A stretch of 64,000 nt of DNA from Phlebotomus papatasi (Eukaryota; Arthropoda; Insecta; Diptera; Psychodidae), in the NCBI RefSeq assembly GCF_024763615.1, contig NC_077224.1:2480001-2544000 (forward strand), written 5' to 3'. The notes below the pieces were generated by a model. That model did no database searches and was not told the origin of the DNA. It worked only from the letters and a program-made list of their open reading frames with translations. The translations under genes and the position numbers were made by a program. This document shows, in pieces, positions 22,045 through 33,780 of the stretch. Position 1 is the stretch's first letter. Every line of letters starts with the position of its first letter.

Positions 22045-25000
22045 TGCCGATTCATTACCAATTAAATGAGATACAGTCGGGTTGGAAATTCCAAGATCTT
22101 CAAAAACAATCCAAATTTAAGTAAATTGGTTGAAAATGACCTTTGAAAATTCGATATCGAATTGTTTTTCGAACATAGGTGTCTAAAACATATTCGAAAA
22201 TGAAAAAAATGCTAGGATACGTTTTCGAAATAATTTAAAAGACATGGTTTTTGGAGGGAAAGGATGGGATGGGGAAAAAGGAAAAAAATACTGTCCTTAG
22301 TATTGAACTTATGGGGGAGGTCTTCGATATCTCTTACCTTTTGGCCTCTAGTCCAGTAGAATAAACCTAGTAAATGCACGATGATTTGGATATTCTTTTT
22401 CTAAAGCTTACCATTCGCATAATTATCCTGAAATATCATCCCTGGAGGGGTTAGGCAGTAGAGAGAGACTAAGTATTGAAAAATCGATGAGTAATATACA
22501 CATCTCTAACTTGGAATTCGAGCAATCAAAGAAAAAAAAAGAAAAATATTTACACACAATATGAACTTGGAAAGTTCATGGGTGATATTATGTATATACG
22601 GTTTTGTTATTTATAAAATGGAATGCTATACTTTAGGATTTAAAGGAAAAGTTTGTATAGTATACCAAGAATGGACAAAGAATTTCTCCATCTCCTTTTA
22701 ATACCAAACCATGAAGCTTCTATCATATATTCCTTGGTTGTTGGTCTCTTCAGTGGAATAATGTCTCTTATATGCATATCGAACGAATAAGTTTATAGGG
22801 TCATTGTACGAAAGTTAACATCGTCAATCTAATAACTTTTCTTCACTCTCCATTCTCCCTACATTGATCCCCATATATACACTCCTCAGCCCCCATGGCT
22901 ATGCTATGTATCTATGTAGAATGGTTGAAGAAGCCAAAGCTGCTGGTGTAATTGCAATTTAAACATTCTCCCAAGAGGAATCGGTGTGTTGGGCAAGAAG
23001 AGAAGAAAATTACCAAGAAGCTCATTGAGAATGGCGACTCTTCAACTTATGTGTAATTTATGGAGTGTAATAATTAATATTTTCTATAAAGTTGAACATT
23101 TGTGCCGTTTTTATGGTTTAACAAATTGACTAGATAATATGCCTCTATTGGACAATAGAATGGCTCTTTTTGGTGATTAGTTCACTAATTGAACGGGTTA
23201 CTTTCATTTCCCACAAAGAAACCGCAAAAAGAATGGACTGATCTTGATGTTCTTTGCATATGATTATGAGCTTTTGACTTTTAAAAATGGTGGCGCATAG
23301 TGGGAATAAACTTCTAAGAAATTGCCACTTTTGGCCATGTCCAAATTTCCTTGAAAAACAGTTGAGAATTATCTAAATTTCTTATCAAAGATTCACATTG
23401 AAATTAATGTAAAACTTGCGATATCTTTCAAGATTCATTGAGAGCCAAATAATTTTTTTGCGTGGTAAAACCTTTAAAACAAAAACTTTAAAATTTTCAT
23501 TAAAATCCGAGACACACTCCTTAATACACAAATGTCTGTGCTACAATAATGGTGCTACTTCAATGAAATATGAAAAGGAGAAAGCATTTTTTTAGTACAC
23601 GGTTGTCTCATATGTTTCTACATAATTGACTTTTCTTTGTTTTAGTTCTTGTCTTGACTATTCGGTTGTTTTACAACACAACAAGGACTAGGGAAAACAG
23701 TTGAGACAGGAACCAATACAATGAAAAGTCCATACAGCAGAAGCACAGGAAAACTGTCATGTACTAAAAAGTTCTTTTTTTGGGAAGTTTTTGAAAAAAA
23801 AAATTCGAGGAAGATAGATTAATTCTTATAATTCACAAGTAGATCTTGAAAAATTCGAAGATATATTTAACCTATTCAGTCAATGTACTAGAAATACTTC
23901 AGATAGGATGTGCATATTTTGGAATTAGTTTCATACAAATTAGTAGATGATTTTTTTGAAAAGAAAAAAAATTATCTATTATGGGGGCGCGGGGAACCTC
24001 TGTCAAACACACGTCTTAACGGTCTCTGAATTTAAATTCTGTACATAAATTCATTACTAACTCTATTGACTTAGATAGAGTAACTATCCAAGAAAACAAA
24101 TTGGCAACTGGAATTCAAATCAGAAAAGAGGAAAGAGGCCAATATTAACAAATTCGACGGGATGTCGAATTTTCCGTCCGCCATTTTGAGCAAAAATTTT
24201 GCATGACCTTTCGCGAAGCAAGAAAATAATCACAAAATGTATTTTCATCTCTGTAGGACTATTTTTCCCAAGTAATTGAAGGACTAACATTACTAAAAAT
24301 CCATTTCTGACAGCAATTCGGATAAAAATTGCCCAGAAATAAATCATCAAAAATCACTCAATTTGCGTATGATGTATAATACGATGGTAAGGAATGGGTT
24401 AAAGGTCTTGATATTTCCATTACAGCTGCGATCGTTTCAATCGATAAAAGATCGGTAATGTATTCACAAATGACTTATATTTTCCTAATATGGTTGTAGA
24501 CTGAAATTATATGTAACATTTTTGTTGCTTTATCATATGGATGGTATGTGTCTTGACTAACAGTTTTTTAGTCTTAGGGCTCTCAAAATTTTTGCAATAT
24601 TTTTAATAAATAATTTTAAAGAACTTTTTTTCTAAACTCCAAGACCAATCCATTGTCCAAATGCGTGGATGGATAGATTGAATCTCAAAAGAGGAAGGCA
24701 ATGTACTTCTGTGCAACATTTGTCACTCAATTTCCACTTTGCATATTTTGCACATTAACTAAGTCTCAAAGAGGCTCACACCATCATTATTATTTTTTTC
24801 AATGCCACAAACCAGCAATTAGAGAGCTTTTTGAAAGTTCCATACCATCGAGAAATTGGTTATGAAACCGTGGCACCAAGATTCACACTCATAAGATTCC
24901 CTTTCAATAAAATCTGACTCACAACCTAAAAAAAAAGTTCTGTTTTCGTGTCTCTTATTTAAATAGAGTTGTTGGGCATGAAATAAATGTGTATTTTGCA

Positions 25001-25555
25001 TGATAAACCATCATTAGAGGTGATTTTCTCCTTCTTGTTCGAAAACTCCTCAAGTTGAGGGTATAATAAATAAATTTACACCTCAAATTGATGTCTATGT
25101 CTCTAGTGCACTATTGCCTTTCTTTTGCTGTTTAGTTTCTGTCTCTCTTGTGATATTTTTGTTACTTTGGCTTCTGGCACAAAGGAAATCGACAGGAAGG
25201 AAAGAAGAAATGCAAATGTTATCTTTGTGATTCAATCTTGGCATGACTTTCTGATTCCTCTTCAGTAATAACGAAGATATTAGCAGAAATATCAGAAATA
25301 GTCAGACTTAATACATTGTAAGTGCATTGAACACTGAGAGAAAAGTAAAGGGTTAAATGAAGTGTTTCCGAAGAAAAGTCTTCAAAATAATTTCATCTTT
25401 ACCGGTATTATAAAAATCTCATTACCGGTTCGATAAAAATCTAAAAAAAAGACTTTTTGTGTAACTTCAAGATGGCGTGACAAACGGTTATCAATTTTTT
25501 TTTTTAAATTAACATCAAAGTCTTCGAAATGTTCATTATCATTCGGCAATGCCTT
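22045..25555. other. Longest mostly transposon-free stretch; non-coding
   Basis: Apart from a foldback at about 23570-23790, no TIR element, minisatellite or exon is recognised across 3.5 kb. Base composition is more even than in the flanking TEs. If the main gene's first exons lie to the left, this is intronic and would be a natural place for regulatory DNA, but I see no specific motif that proves it. Confidence 0.35.
23570..23790. repeat. Imperfect foldback, ~220 bp
   Basis: The left half (TTTTTTTAGTACACGGTTGTCTC, CTTTTCTTTGTTTTAGTTCTTGTC) returns inverted in the right half (GGACTAGGGAAAACAG..., AATGAAAAGTCC, AACTGTCATGTACTAAAAAG). Arms are about 75-80% alike. Likely an old MITE. Confidence 0.45.
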
Positions 25556-25806
25556 CACTGAGTGAAATCCGAAAAAGTTAAAATAACATTCCGGAAATGT
25601 TTATTTTACTCTGCAGTATTGATCCGAAATCGGTGTAAATATTATGCTTTTTAGGTGTATTGGGGGTTAAAATTACCCTTTTTCATGTTAATTTTACCCT
25701 TAAAAAGGTGTAAAATTAACATTAAAAAATGTTGATATATTTTTACACCTAAAAAGTGTTAAAAGTATGAGGAAAAAAAGTTAATCGCACCCTCTTTTTT
25801 TCTCAG
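25556..25806. mobile_element. CACTGAG MITE, copy 3
   Basis: CACTGAGTGAAATCCGAAAA to TCGCACCCTCTTTTTTTCTCAG. It has the complete palindromic middle (TTAATTTTACCC / GTGTAAAATTAACATT). The best-preserved member of the family in the window. Confidence 0.8.
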
Positions 25807-26890
25807 AAGAATTCAGAATCAGCTGATTTAAACTTTGAAGGATTAGAATCTGCTGTCAAAACTTATTTGATTTCAAAATCAACTGTTAAAATGTTTTATG
25901 TATTAGAATAAGTCTTTAAAACTTTAACATTAATTCAAAACACTTAAGATAGATTGATAAAGTCTTCTTAAAACTTAGAATTTACTGTCTTACCTTCTGA
26001 GCATTAAGAATCAGCTGTTAAAATCTTTATGAAGTTTAGAATGTTGTAAATCTGATATTCTCAATGATGCGTTGAGCATCAATTGCCAAAATTTTTGAAA
26101 AGTTTAAAGCAAGTTCCATGTTTTCTGAGCGTTTAGAATTCGTTATTAATGTCTTCGAACAGTTTAGAATGAAACTGATTCTAATTCTATCTAAGGAATT
26201 GAACAGATGCATTTCTAGTGAGCGTCCAAGACCAGCTGTCACAATCTTCCAACTGTTTAGAATCAATTGTCGAAATATCGAAGATTGTCAAACTCTTTGA
26301 AAAGCCCGAAAAGCCTAAAAAAAACTGTCGCCTTCCGGCTATTTAAAATTAACTGTAAAAATCTTTTAAAAGTTTAGAATTAAACTAATCCTAAATTTGT
26401 TTAACGAATTAAACTGATTCATGCATGATGAGTGTCTAGCATCAGTTATCAAAACCTTTCAATTGTTTAGAATAAGTTGTCAAAAGAAGAGATTCCCAGC
26501 AACGATAGAGTTCAGAGGAATCTTCGAGAAGTTTAGAATCGGGCGCATTTGAAATCAGTTCTCAAAAACCAGTATGAACTGTCGAAGTCTTTTGACTGTT
26601 TAGAACCAGTTCTCAAGATCTCCAATGAGTTTAGAATTAGCTATTATGCAATATGAGTAATTAGAATTGGTTATCATTATTTTTTTAAAAGGAAAATTAG
26701 ACTCATCTGTTGGAATCCACGTAGAGAGTTTGTCAAAATCATGAAAATTAGAATCAGTTTTAGTATCTGCTGCTAACACATTTAAAGACTTTAGAATAAG
26801 ATAGAACCTTCGAAAAATTTAGAAACATCTGTCCTATTTTCTAATTAGAATTACTTTTCAAAATCGAGTATCAATTGTCAAAGCTTTGTA

Positions 26891-27531
26891 GGGGAAAGTA
26901 CTCTCCCTTCGAACGTCCATGCCTTCGAATAATGTGAATTTTCTTTTAGTTTTCCTAAGAGACTTACACATTTCTATTATCACGTAATTAACAATAATAG
27001 ATGATTAGCTCAGTAATTTTTATTAGAAATGTGTAGGGTAAGTGTGCCAAATTCCGGCTAGCTTGCAATTTCGGCCACATTTTTTGTTCCTCGAATTTCC
27101 ATGAACTTTTAGATTTGACGTACTCTAGAGATTATACAAAGCAAAAGAATAACAAAAAATGTAGCTTCGACAAACGAGATGACGTGAAAAAAATATTGGA
27201 AGAATTCCCGAAGGGCAAGAAACTATGAGAATGAAGGTGGCCGAAATAAGGCACCAAAGCTATGTCTATATTTTTATTCATTTTAAAATGTATAAAGAAT
27301 GATTTTAGAGTAAATAAAGACGGAAAACTCTTTACAAGGTTCCAAGCAACACGCTTTCAGAAGAAAGAATTAAAAAAATCAATTTGTATTTAAAATATTA
27401 CATTTTAAACTTGAGACTTTGACGGTTGCATGCAACTATGCCGAAATTTGGCACACTTACCCTAAGTCTTCTAAGAAAAATGAAAGACATTATTCAAAGT
27501 CATGAACGTTCGAAGGGAGAATACTTTCCCT
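26891..27531. mobile_element. GGGGAAAGT-CGAACGTTCATG MITE, copy 2, with nested MITE
   Basis: TA at 26889-26890 and 27532-27533. Ends GGGGAAAGTACTCTCCCTTC and, inverted, AGGGAAAGTATTCTCCCTTC. Interrupted by the element at 27036-27462; the interrupted phrase GAAATGTGTA/AGTCTTCT is intact in copies 1 and 3. Confidence 0.85.
27036..27462. mobile_element. GGTAAGTGTGCCAAAT MITE, copy 2 (nested)
   Basis: Ends GGGTAAGTGTGCCAAATTCC and inverted GGGTAAGTGTGCCAAATTTC, flanked by a TA duplication (27034-27035, 27463-27464). 427 bp, non-coding. Its empty target is visible in the sister copies of the host MITE. Confidence 0.9.
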
Positions 27532-27610
27532 TAAGTGTTTAGAATCAGTTCCCAAAATCTTCAAAATATTTAGAAACCGACTTAAGAGTTTAGAATTTTG
27601 AAATTAAACG

Positions 27611-28121
27611 ATTTCCTGATTTTATAAGTCGAGAAGATCATTAAAATAAGGCATTAATATTTTTGTGTTTCCAAAAGCAATAATCAAGTTAAGCTGTGAA
27701 TAATTTTTCTCAGTGTTTTATTTAAATTAAGAAAAAAATGCAATGGTAGATGGAGGGGAGATGATGGAATTTTATAGACAAATCGATTAAGTATGTGCCA
27801 ATAAATCATAATTAAACCTATGTAAGATTATAGTGGATTCGTTTGAGGCAATGCTGTCGCGTCGAAAGGTGGATTTTCTGCAAAAGTACTCACTCACAGA
27901 CTCTTGATGACCCAATTCCCATAAACCAGCTCTTGTCTTTTCCATCTTTGAGACAATAAATTCCAGAACATGCAATTCTGCCACAGAGACATACGCATCT
28001 TCCTGACCAATGTTACATTGACGAAAGTGCGGTGAAAGCATGTTGATGATTTTTCTTTTCATGCCATTTTGCCCCAAACACTCTCTTCACATGGACTAAC
28101 CCAACAACAATCAATCAACAG
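27611..28121. other. Intron flank before the first visible exon
   Basis: Ends in the acceptor CAATCAATCAACAG. The minus strand is open for 96 codons (27787-28077) and contains a GTGAGT donor-like site after a plausible-looking stretch, but the protein is not recognisable. See findings. Confidence 0.4.
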
Positions 28122-28415
28122 GTTTACGTTAAGGCGGCAAATAGTGGTGTGGACAACATTAAAGACGTACTCTATTCACCTGAATCGCGACAACAATTGG
28201 TTCCCATTGGCTCTCGTGTTGTCCATCAATCGTCCAAGAGTCACAAGGTTGTGGACACTGAGGATACGGATCTGCAGTGTCGTGCCCAGCCGGATGGGAC
28301 ACTAGTCACGGAAAAGAAACGCACAACAGAACACGAGGAGCTCTTCGACGAAGACGTACCAGCTGAAGAAGACGATCGATTATCGACAGGAAGTCACGAG
28401 AAAGTTACAACGAAA
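28122..28415 (+). CDS. Unrecognised large disordered protein, internal exon (first in window)
   Basis: This 98-codon exon starts at VYVKAANSGVDNIKDVLY, right after the acceptor ...CAACAG, and ends ...HEKVTTK before the donor GTGAGT. Both ends are phase 0, and the frame has no in-frame ATG near the acceptor, so earlier exons must exist. The sequence is hydrophilic, with acidic TEDTDLQ and EELFDEDVPAEEDD stretches, and has no signal peptide, transmembrane segment or catalytic motif. G+C is well above the flanking intron. It is the first of five exons that splice to a 901-residue C-terminal part. I do not recognise the family; conserved-looking short blocks and low complexity suggest a cytoskeletal or scaffold protein, but that is inference from composition only. 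Confidence 0.85.
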
Positions 28416-28643
28416 GTGAGTGTCAATTCAAACTTTCATTCAAATTTCTTCTAATTCAATATAAACTAACACTTTTAATTTATTCGACATTTAAGAGATT
28501 TCACAGATCATTTGGTGATAAAGTGAACTCACAGTGAAATGAAAAGAGTAATCTCACAATTTACTCTTATATTGCTTTGTTATTATTGCTAAAGCTTTAA
28601 AAGCAATTTATTGATTTTCCTACACTCTTTCAGGAAATCTATT

Positions 28644-29908
28644 CACTGATAAAAATAAAAGGATCAAATTGGATCATTTTTTGATCCTTTTTCAAAAGGA
28701 TGGATCATATTTTTAATCCTTTGAAAGGATCGCTAGTGTCTCTTGAAATTTAGAATGCATATTTATCACGATAGATTATGTTTCATTGGAAACTTATTAT
28801 ATCATCCCGGCTAACACATTAAGTACTTATTAAGTACCTAATAAGTTCTTAACTCAATAACTTAATTTTAAGGAGTTGTAGAACAACCAACTACTTAAAA
28901 AATATATGAAAATGAGACAAACGTCAGCGCTTTGTGGCGAGTAGTGAAACTAATGTGGTACGACTCGACCTTAACACTAAGTACTTAATTAAGGCCTTTG
29001 TAAAAGTCCTTAATTAAGTAGTTTGTATTAAGGGCATAAAAGTATGTTCACTAAGTACTTAATTAAGGACTTTCGACTAAGCAGTTAAAATTAGTCTAAA
29101 AATAGTAAAATTAGTCTCCCGGAACACGAGTTTTTGGAGCCAAAGCTAATGAAATATCAGAGTTTGATACCCTCTTGGGCAGGTTACACTCCCGAATTAT
29201 ACTCTGGTTGAACTAAACAGAGGAATTATCAGAATTTAGTAATCTCTTAGGTAGCTTGCATACCCGGATCACGAGCTAAAGAGAGTTTTGAGAGAATATT
29301 TGAAATTCTTTTGCAATTCACTTTCCCGGATAGCAAATTGACGGTACGACAAAACAGATTTAATAAAATTAAAGGCACATGTGAGCAAATTTCATAGATT
29401 TCAGGCTGCTAGGACTAAATGGAGGGCTTTCAGATAGACTTACCAAATCAAAATTGACTTTGTAGATTCCACTAATTTTTCCTTTCGATAGATTTATCAC
29501 TAAATCACTAAAATTTTTGTGAATAAAAACACACGTTTGATTACACTTAGAGGTTATGTTTTTCTGACATGTCATGTTGATCTATCTCTTTCTATCCTAA
29601 GTTCAAGATGTAGCCATCCCATACTCTATTTGAGTTTCTACTTTTTGTCAAAAGGTGTCCCTACTATCGTGTAAAAAATTCCTTAATTAAGAACATAATA
29701 AGTACTTATTAAGGCCTTATTTTATGCACTTGCACAAAGCTCTTATTTCAGTGCATGGACCTTACGTTGTGTTAGCCGGGATATTTCTCTTATCTGAATA
29801 CCAAAGGTGACTTTTTCATTATTTTTATTCATTTATTCCGGAGTTAAATAAGTATCAAAGCAGGGATACTTTCAAAGGATCCCTGATAATCCATTTATTT
29901 TTACCAGG
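28644..29908. mobile_element. CACTGATAAAAATAAA MITE carrying a nested element
   Basis: Left end CACTGATAAAAATAAAAGGA and right end (inverted) CTGGTAAAAATAAATGGATT, each followed by GGATC-rich text. Almost all of the interior (28806-29780) is another element. Without it the host is about 290 bp. Lies in the first visible intron of the main gene. Confidence 0.6.
28806..29780. mobile_element. CCCGGCTAACAC TIR element
   Basis: Perfect 12-bp ends CCCGGCTAACAC / GTGTTAGCCGGG, then AAGTACTTATTAAG-type words on both arms. Non-coding, about 975 bp; a truncated relative is at 14950-15146. The AGTACTT words form many small palindromes. Confidence 0.75.
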
Positions 29909-32189
29909 AGGAAATTCCGCTCATTGAACAAAATTGGACGCTAAAATATCCAAAGAAAACTTGTGAATCCTCTAACCCTTTAAATAAAGTACAATATTTA
30001 TAACGATTTATTTGGAATGTCCGTGGAATTCCTAGAACAACCCCGTGGAAAATCCTATCTTAGAAAAAACATATTTAGTAAATGTTTGTCAATTCCTTAT
30101 GGAGACTTACCTAATACTCGTAAATGGTATAACCAACTAAAAAGCTCGTAAAAGTATGTACTTTTTTGCAAACATTTGTTCGTATACATTTTTATTTGTC
30201 TGGCAAAACTTTACGAACAAATAACAAAATTAAAAAAAAAACATATTTCTGTGTATTTACGAACATTTACGAACAAATGTTTATAAAAGAACGAAAAATT
30301 CTCGTCAAATTATCATATTTATTAACAGTACAAACTTTTACGAACATTTCGCAAATTCCCATTACAAATTGACAAACTTATACAAACAATTTCCTCCTCT
30401 AAAAGAAAAAGTGTGTAAAGTGGACAAATTGCTCTTGGTAAATTTTATGGCAAAGGATGTTCTCCAAACTGACAAAAGTTTTTCTCGCATTTTATATGGA
30501 AATAATATCCTTTTGACAAACTTTTAGCTATATCGAGTTGGTCGTTAATTTGACAAAAAAATTTCATATTCTCTATAGAAGAATTTCTCTTTGACAAACG
30601 CTTCTTGATAATTTAGCACAACTTTTTTTTGAGTTACTTCGTTAGTCTTAATTCAAAATTTTCATAATAGCGCGGTAAGCCGAGACACACGCCATTAGTG
30701 ATACTTTTTTTTTCTCTAAATATTTTTCACCCCTTCCAAAGTGGTTGACCTTTGACCTTCAATAATTCAAAATGGCGAATTTTCCGGTCATAGGTATGTT
30801 TGGGCGAAATGTGCAACTGGACCTAGCTCTAAAACATAAACATAAATCATTGAAAAAGCTGTGGTGTGTCTCAACTAAAATAAATAGTCTGAAATAGAAA
30901 ATAGATTTTCTATTTTATTCTAAAATGTTTCTAAATTGTACATAGAATTTTTTTACATTTGAAATTTTGAATATAAAGCTGGAAGTTATAATTAATAACT
31001 ACCAACCTTAAAAGGACTGTTTAAATATTTGTTACAACTGCTTGAATTTTGACTTGATTGATCTTAATTCTCAAAATACAACAGATTAGTAGTATTTCGG
31101 CTTAAATTCAATCAAAAAAACTAAAGATAGATTAAAATCTTCAGCTGGATTTGTAGTAATTGATTTAGAGGAACATTACGAGGTTTTCGAAAACTCAGGT
31201 TTTCGACAAGATTATGAGAGGAGACTTTATACGTCGGGAGGTAGACAAAATTGACCCATGGTAAAGCTCTGTAAAGAATTTAAAATTCGAAAGAGAGATT
31301 TCGAAGCAGTATGTCCCCGTTTAAATAGACTTTTAGGCAGTATTGTCTTAGAGGAGAGATTTTGATTCGAAACCTCCATATCGAAATAAAAGTCCCCGAC
31401 CAAGCTTTAACCCGGTGCGTTTCTGTCTATTTTTCGGTGCATAAAATCACCATCTTCGAAATCTCCATTATTTTCGAAAATTTTGACAATTAGGCTTCAC
31501 AACATTTGGAAAATAGCTTATATCGCAGATAGTTATTATTTGGTAAAATAATGTAATTATTTAGTTTCGCTATTTTATTTTGATTAAAGACCATAAATTA
31601 CGGTATACAGGGGCATGACGTTTCCTTTATTTCCCTTATGTTTCTAGCGTGTACAAAAAACCTTTTGAGTTTATTAGCTGTTCTCTGTCATTGTGGAATA
31701 AATTAGCAAATAATACAAATACAAAATAAAAGTCAATTTAGTAACGAAGAGGCAACCAAAAACTCCAAATTGGCAACCTACGTAATTTTGGAGATATATC
31801 TTGAAATGTGTACTAAAACGGGAAAAATTCCACTAAAACTGGTCGCATTTTTCAGAGCTAATGTCACCCCCCCCCCTCCCCTGGCGGTATATTTGAGTGT
31901 GTGAGGATTTCACGAAAACGCAATATTCCTCTAAAAAGAATCTAAAATATAATAAAATATTTTCTAGAAAAAAAAAACAAATATTGTGTAAATAAGTTCG
32001 AAACTTTTCGAAATTAAACAGAAATTCAGTCAGGATTTTTATTTTTAGTCAAGACACATTTAGAAAAGTTATAACAGAGAGAGTTGAGACAATTTGTCTC
32101 AGAAACAAACCACTGGAGGAGGTTTCCCGAGATTCACCGGAACGTGTATTACATTGAGGTTCATTTCGAAATAGACTCGTTTATAGGTA
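29909..32189. other. Intronic non-coding
   Basis: Contains a TTTACGAACA-rich patch (about 30150-30370) with inverted CGTAAAAGT...ACTTTTACG phrases, and a region near 30720-30870 sharing the words GGCGAATTTTCCGG and CATTGAAAAAGCT with about 50190-50270, i.e. traces of an old dispersed repeat. A C-rich run is present at 31867-31880. No exon with matching phases was found. Confidence 0.4.
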
Positions 32190-33780
32190 GGGTAAGTGTG
32201 CCAAATTTCGGCATAGTTGCATGTAAGCACCGAAGTCCTAAGTTTGAAATGCAATATTTTTAATAAATATTGATATTTTTTGTTGCTTCCTTTTCGGGAG
32301 GGTTGTGTGGAACCTTCAAGACTAGTTTATCATTTTTGTTTTCTTTAAATCACTTCCTAAAATATTGAAAAATTAATAAAAATATGAACATTGTTTTGGA
32401 TAGTATTTCGGCCACTTTGTGTGAAATTTCGGCAACCTTTTATCTGACCACCTTTTGTGACGGAACGGATAGAAAATTGCAAAACGTCAAACGGAACGAG
32501 TTTAATATTTAACTTAATACATTTATATGACTCACAAGCCCTGAGATCTTCCGTGTAATTTGTCCTAAACACCTGAAGAGTAGCATCTCAAATTTACGCG
32601 CAAATTTCCGTAGAAATTTGCACTTCCTGAACTCTTCCAATGACTTTTTCACATCATCTTTTTCATAGAAGCGATAGTTTTTTTTTCTCTGGACATTGTA
32701 AAACTCAGAAATTGAAAAAGAAAACATAAATTAATAAGAAATTTAGGAAAGCAAAAGATATTGCCGGAATAGGCAACACTACCTCACCGGAGAGACGCTC
32801 ACAAAGTATATACTTTTTTACGCGAAATACAGGATCCAGCTGGGAAATTTTACCCGAAATTTAAAGATTGATTCATTATTAACATAAATAGAAACAAAGT
32901 TTAATGAAAACTAATCAATTTTCATGAAAAACACCGAAAGAAAACCTTCTGCACTTCACCACAAATCACAAGACTGCTAAAGACACAATCGATCTGTCAC
33001 ATTTTTTATAAGACTCTTTCCACACTGAGTTTTTACAACGCAATTTAAATTCAAATTATACCTAAAATTGAACGGTCTTTGTGTTAATACATCCTAAAAT
33101 GAATAAATACCCAGCAAAACTTCGATCTGCAATTCTGCACTTTTGAAATTTTAACGTTTCTTGTCATTCAATCGGATACTTCGTGTGGCTTCGGGATAGT
33201 CGTGCGACTTCGTGAGCATCGCGAATTTCTTTCGTGTTTTCTAACCATTTCCTTCCCCTTCGTATTTTCTATATATGGCTGATTTAATAATATTGTATTA
33301 TAACATTATAATAATATTGTAAAAAAAAAGAGTATTCACGTAAAATTGTTGAATAAAAATTGAATTTTAAATAAATTGAAATACATATTTTTATGTAGTT
33401 AAAATAATGTTTAGAAACATTAGAAAGGGTAGAAGAAATGTAGAAATCATCTAAATACTTTAAAGAAATTCTGCCGATAATTTTAAAATTTTCTATAGAA
33501 ATTCTGCAGAAAATTCTGCAGAATTTTCATACAACGATCGGATCCACCTTTAGAACAAAATTCTGCAGAAATTCTGCAGAATTTTCGGCAGTTAGTAATT
33601 CAAATCTGACGAATTTCTGCAGAATTCTGCAGAATTTGCCGGGTGGGTATTTGAAAGCAAAATGAATTCATTGACTATTCGAAGATTACATACATAATTT
33701 TAATTAATTTATTTCCATGGCCGAAATTACACTCAAAGTGGCCGAAATTAGAAGCTGGCCGAAATTTGGCACACTTCCCC
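32190..33780. mobile_element. GGTAAGTGTGCCAAAT element, long copy
   Basis: Ends GGGTAAGTGTGCCAAATTTC and inverted GGGGAAGTGTGCCAAATTTC with TA at 32188-32189 and 33781-33782. At 1.59 kb it is about four times the MITE copies (19737, 27036). It contains subterminal CGGCCACTTTG/GTGGCCGAAATT repeats, a coding remnant at 32509-32727 (minus strand) and a TTCTGCAGAATT repeat patch at about 33480-33640 that is also seen near 12.6-13.3 kb. It may be a decayed longer parent of the MITEs. Confidence 0.75.
32509..32727 (-). pseudogene. Possible pogo-type transposase DNA-binding remnant
   Basis: The minus-strand frame contains RKKNYRFYEKDDVKKSLEEF, then RKCKFLRKFARKFEM. This order (basic lead, Tyr-x-x-x-Asp/Glu-Leu/Val-x-Lys-Ser/Ala-Leu, a short hydrophobic helix, then Ala-Arg-Lys-Phe) resembles the N-terminal psq-type helix-turn-helix of pogo/Tigger transposases. 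The frame degrades afterwards and there is no DDE domain. The TA-flanked element around it fits the Tc1/mariner/pogo superfamily. Confidence 0.4.

Larger units (their letters stand above)
25807..27610. repeat. Degenerate minisatellite of TTTAGAATCAGCTGTCAAAA units
   Basis: Variants of GTTTAGAATCAGTTGTCAAAATCTT recur every few tens of bases from about 25807 to 26888 and continue from 27532 to about 27610 after an inserted MITE pair. The many short open frames here are repeat shadows (both strands). Confidence 0.75.

Noticed and set aside
28806..29780. Repeated AAGTACTTAATTAAG words as a regulatory array
   Set aside because: They are the interior of a TIR element with perfect CCCGGCTAACAC ends, and a truncated relative occurs at 14950-15146.
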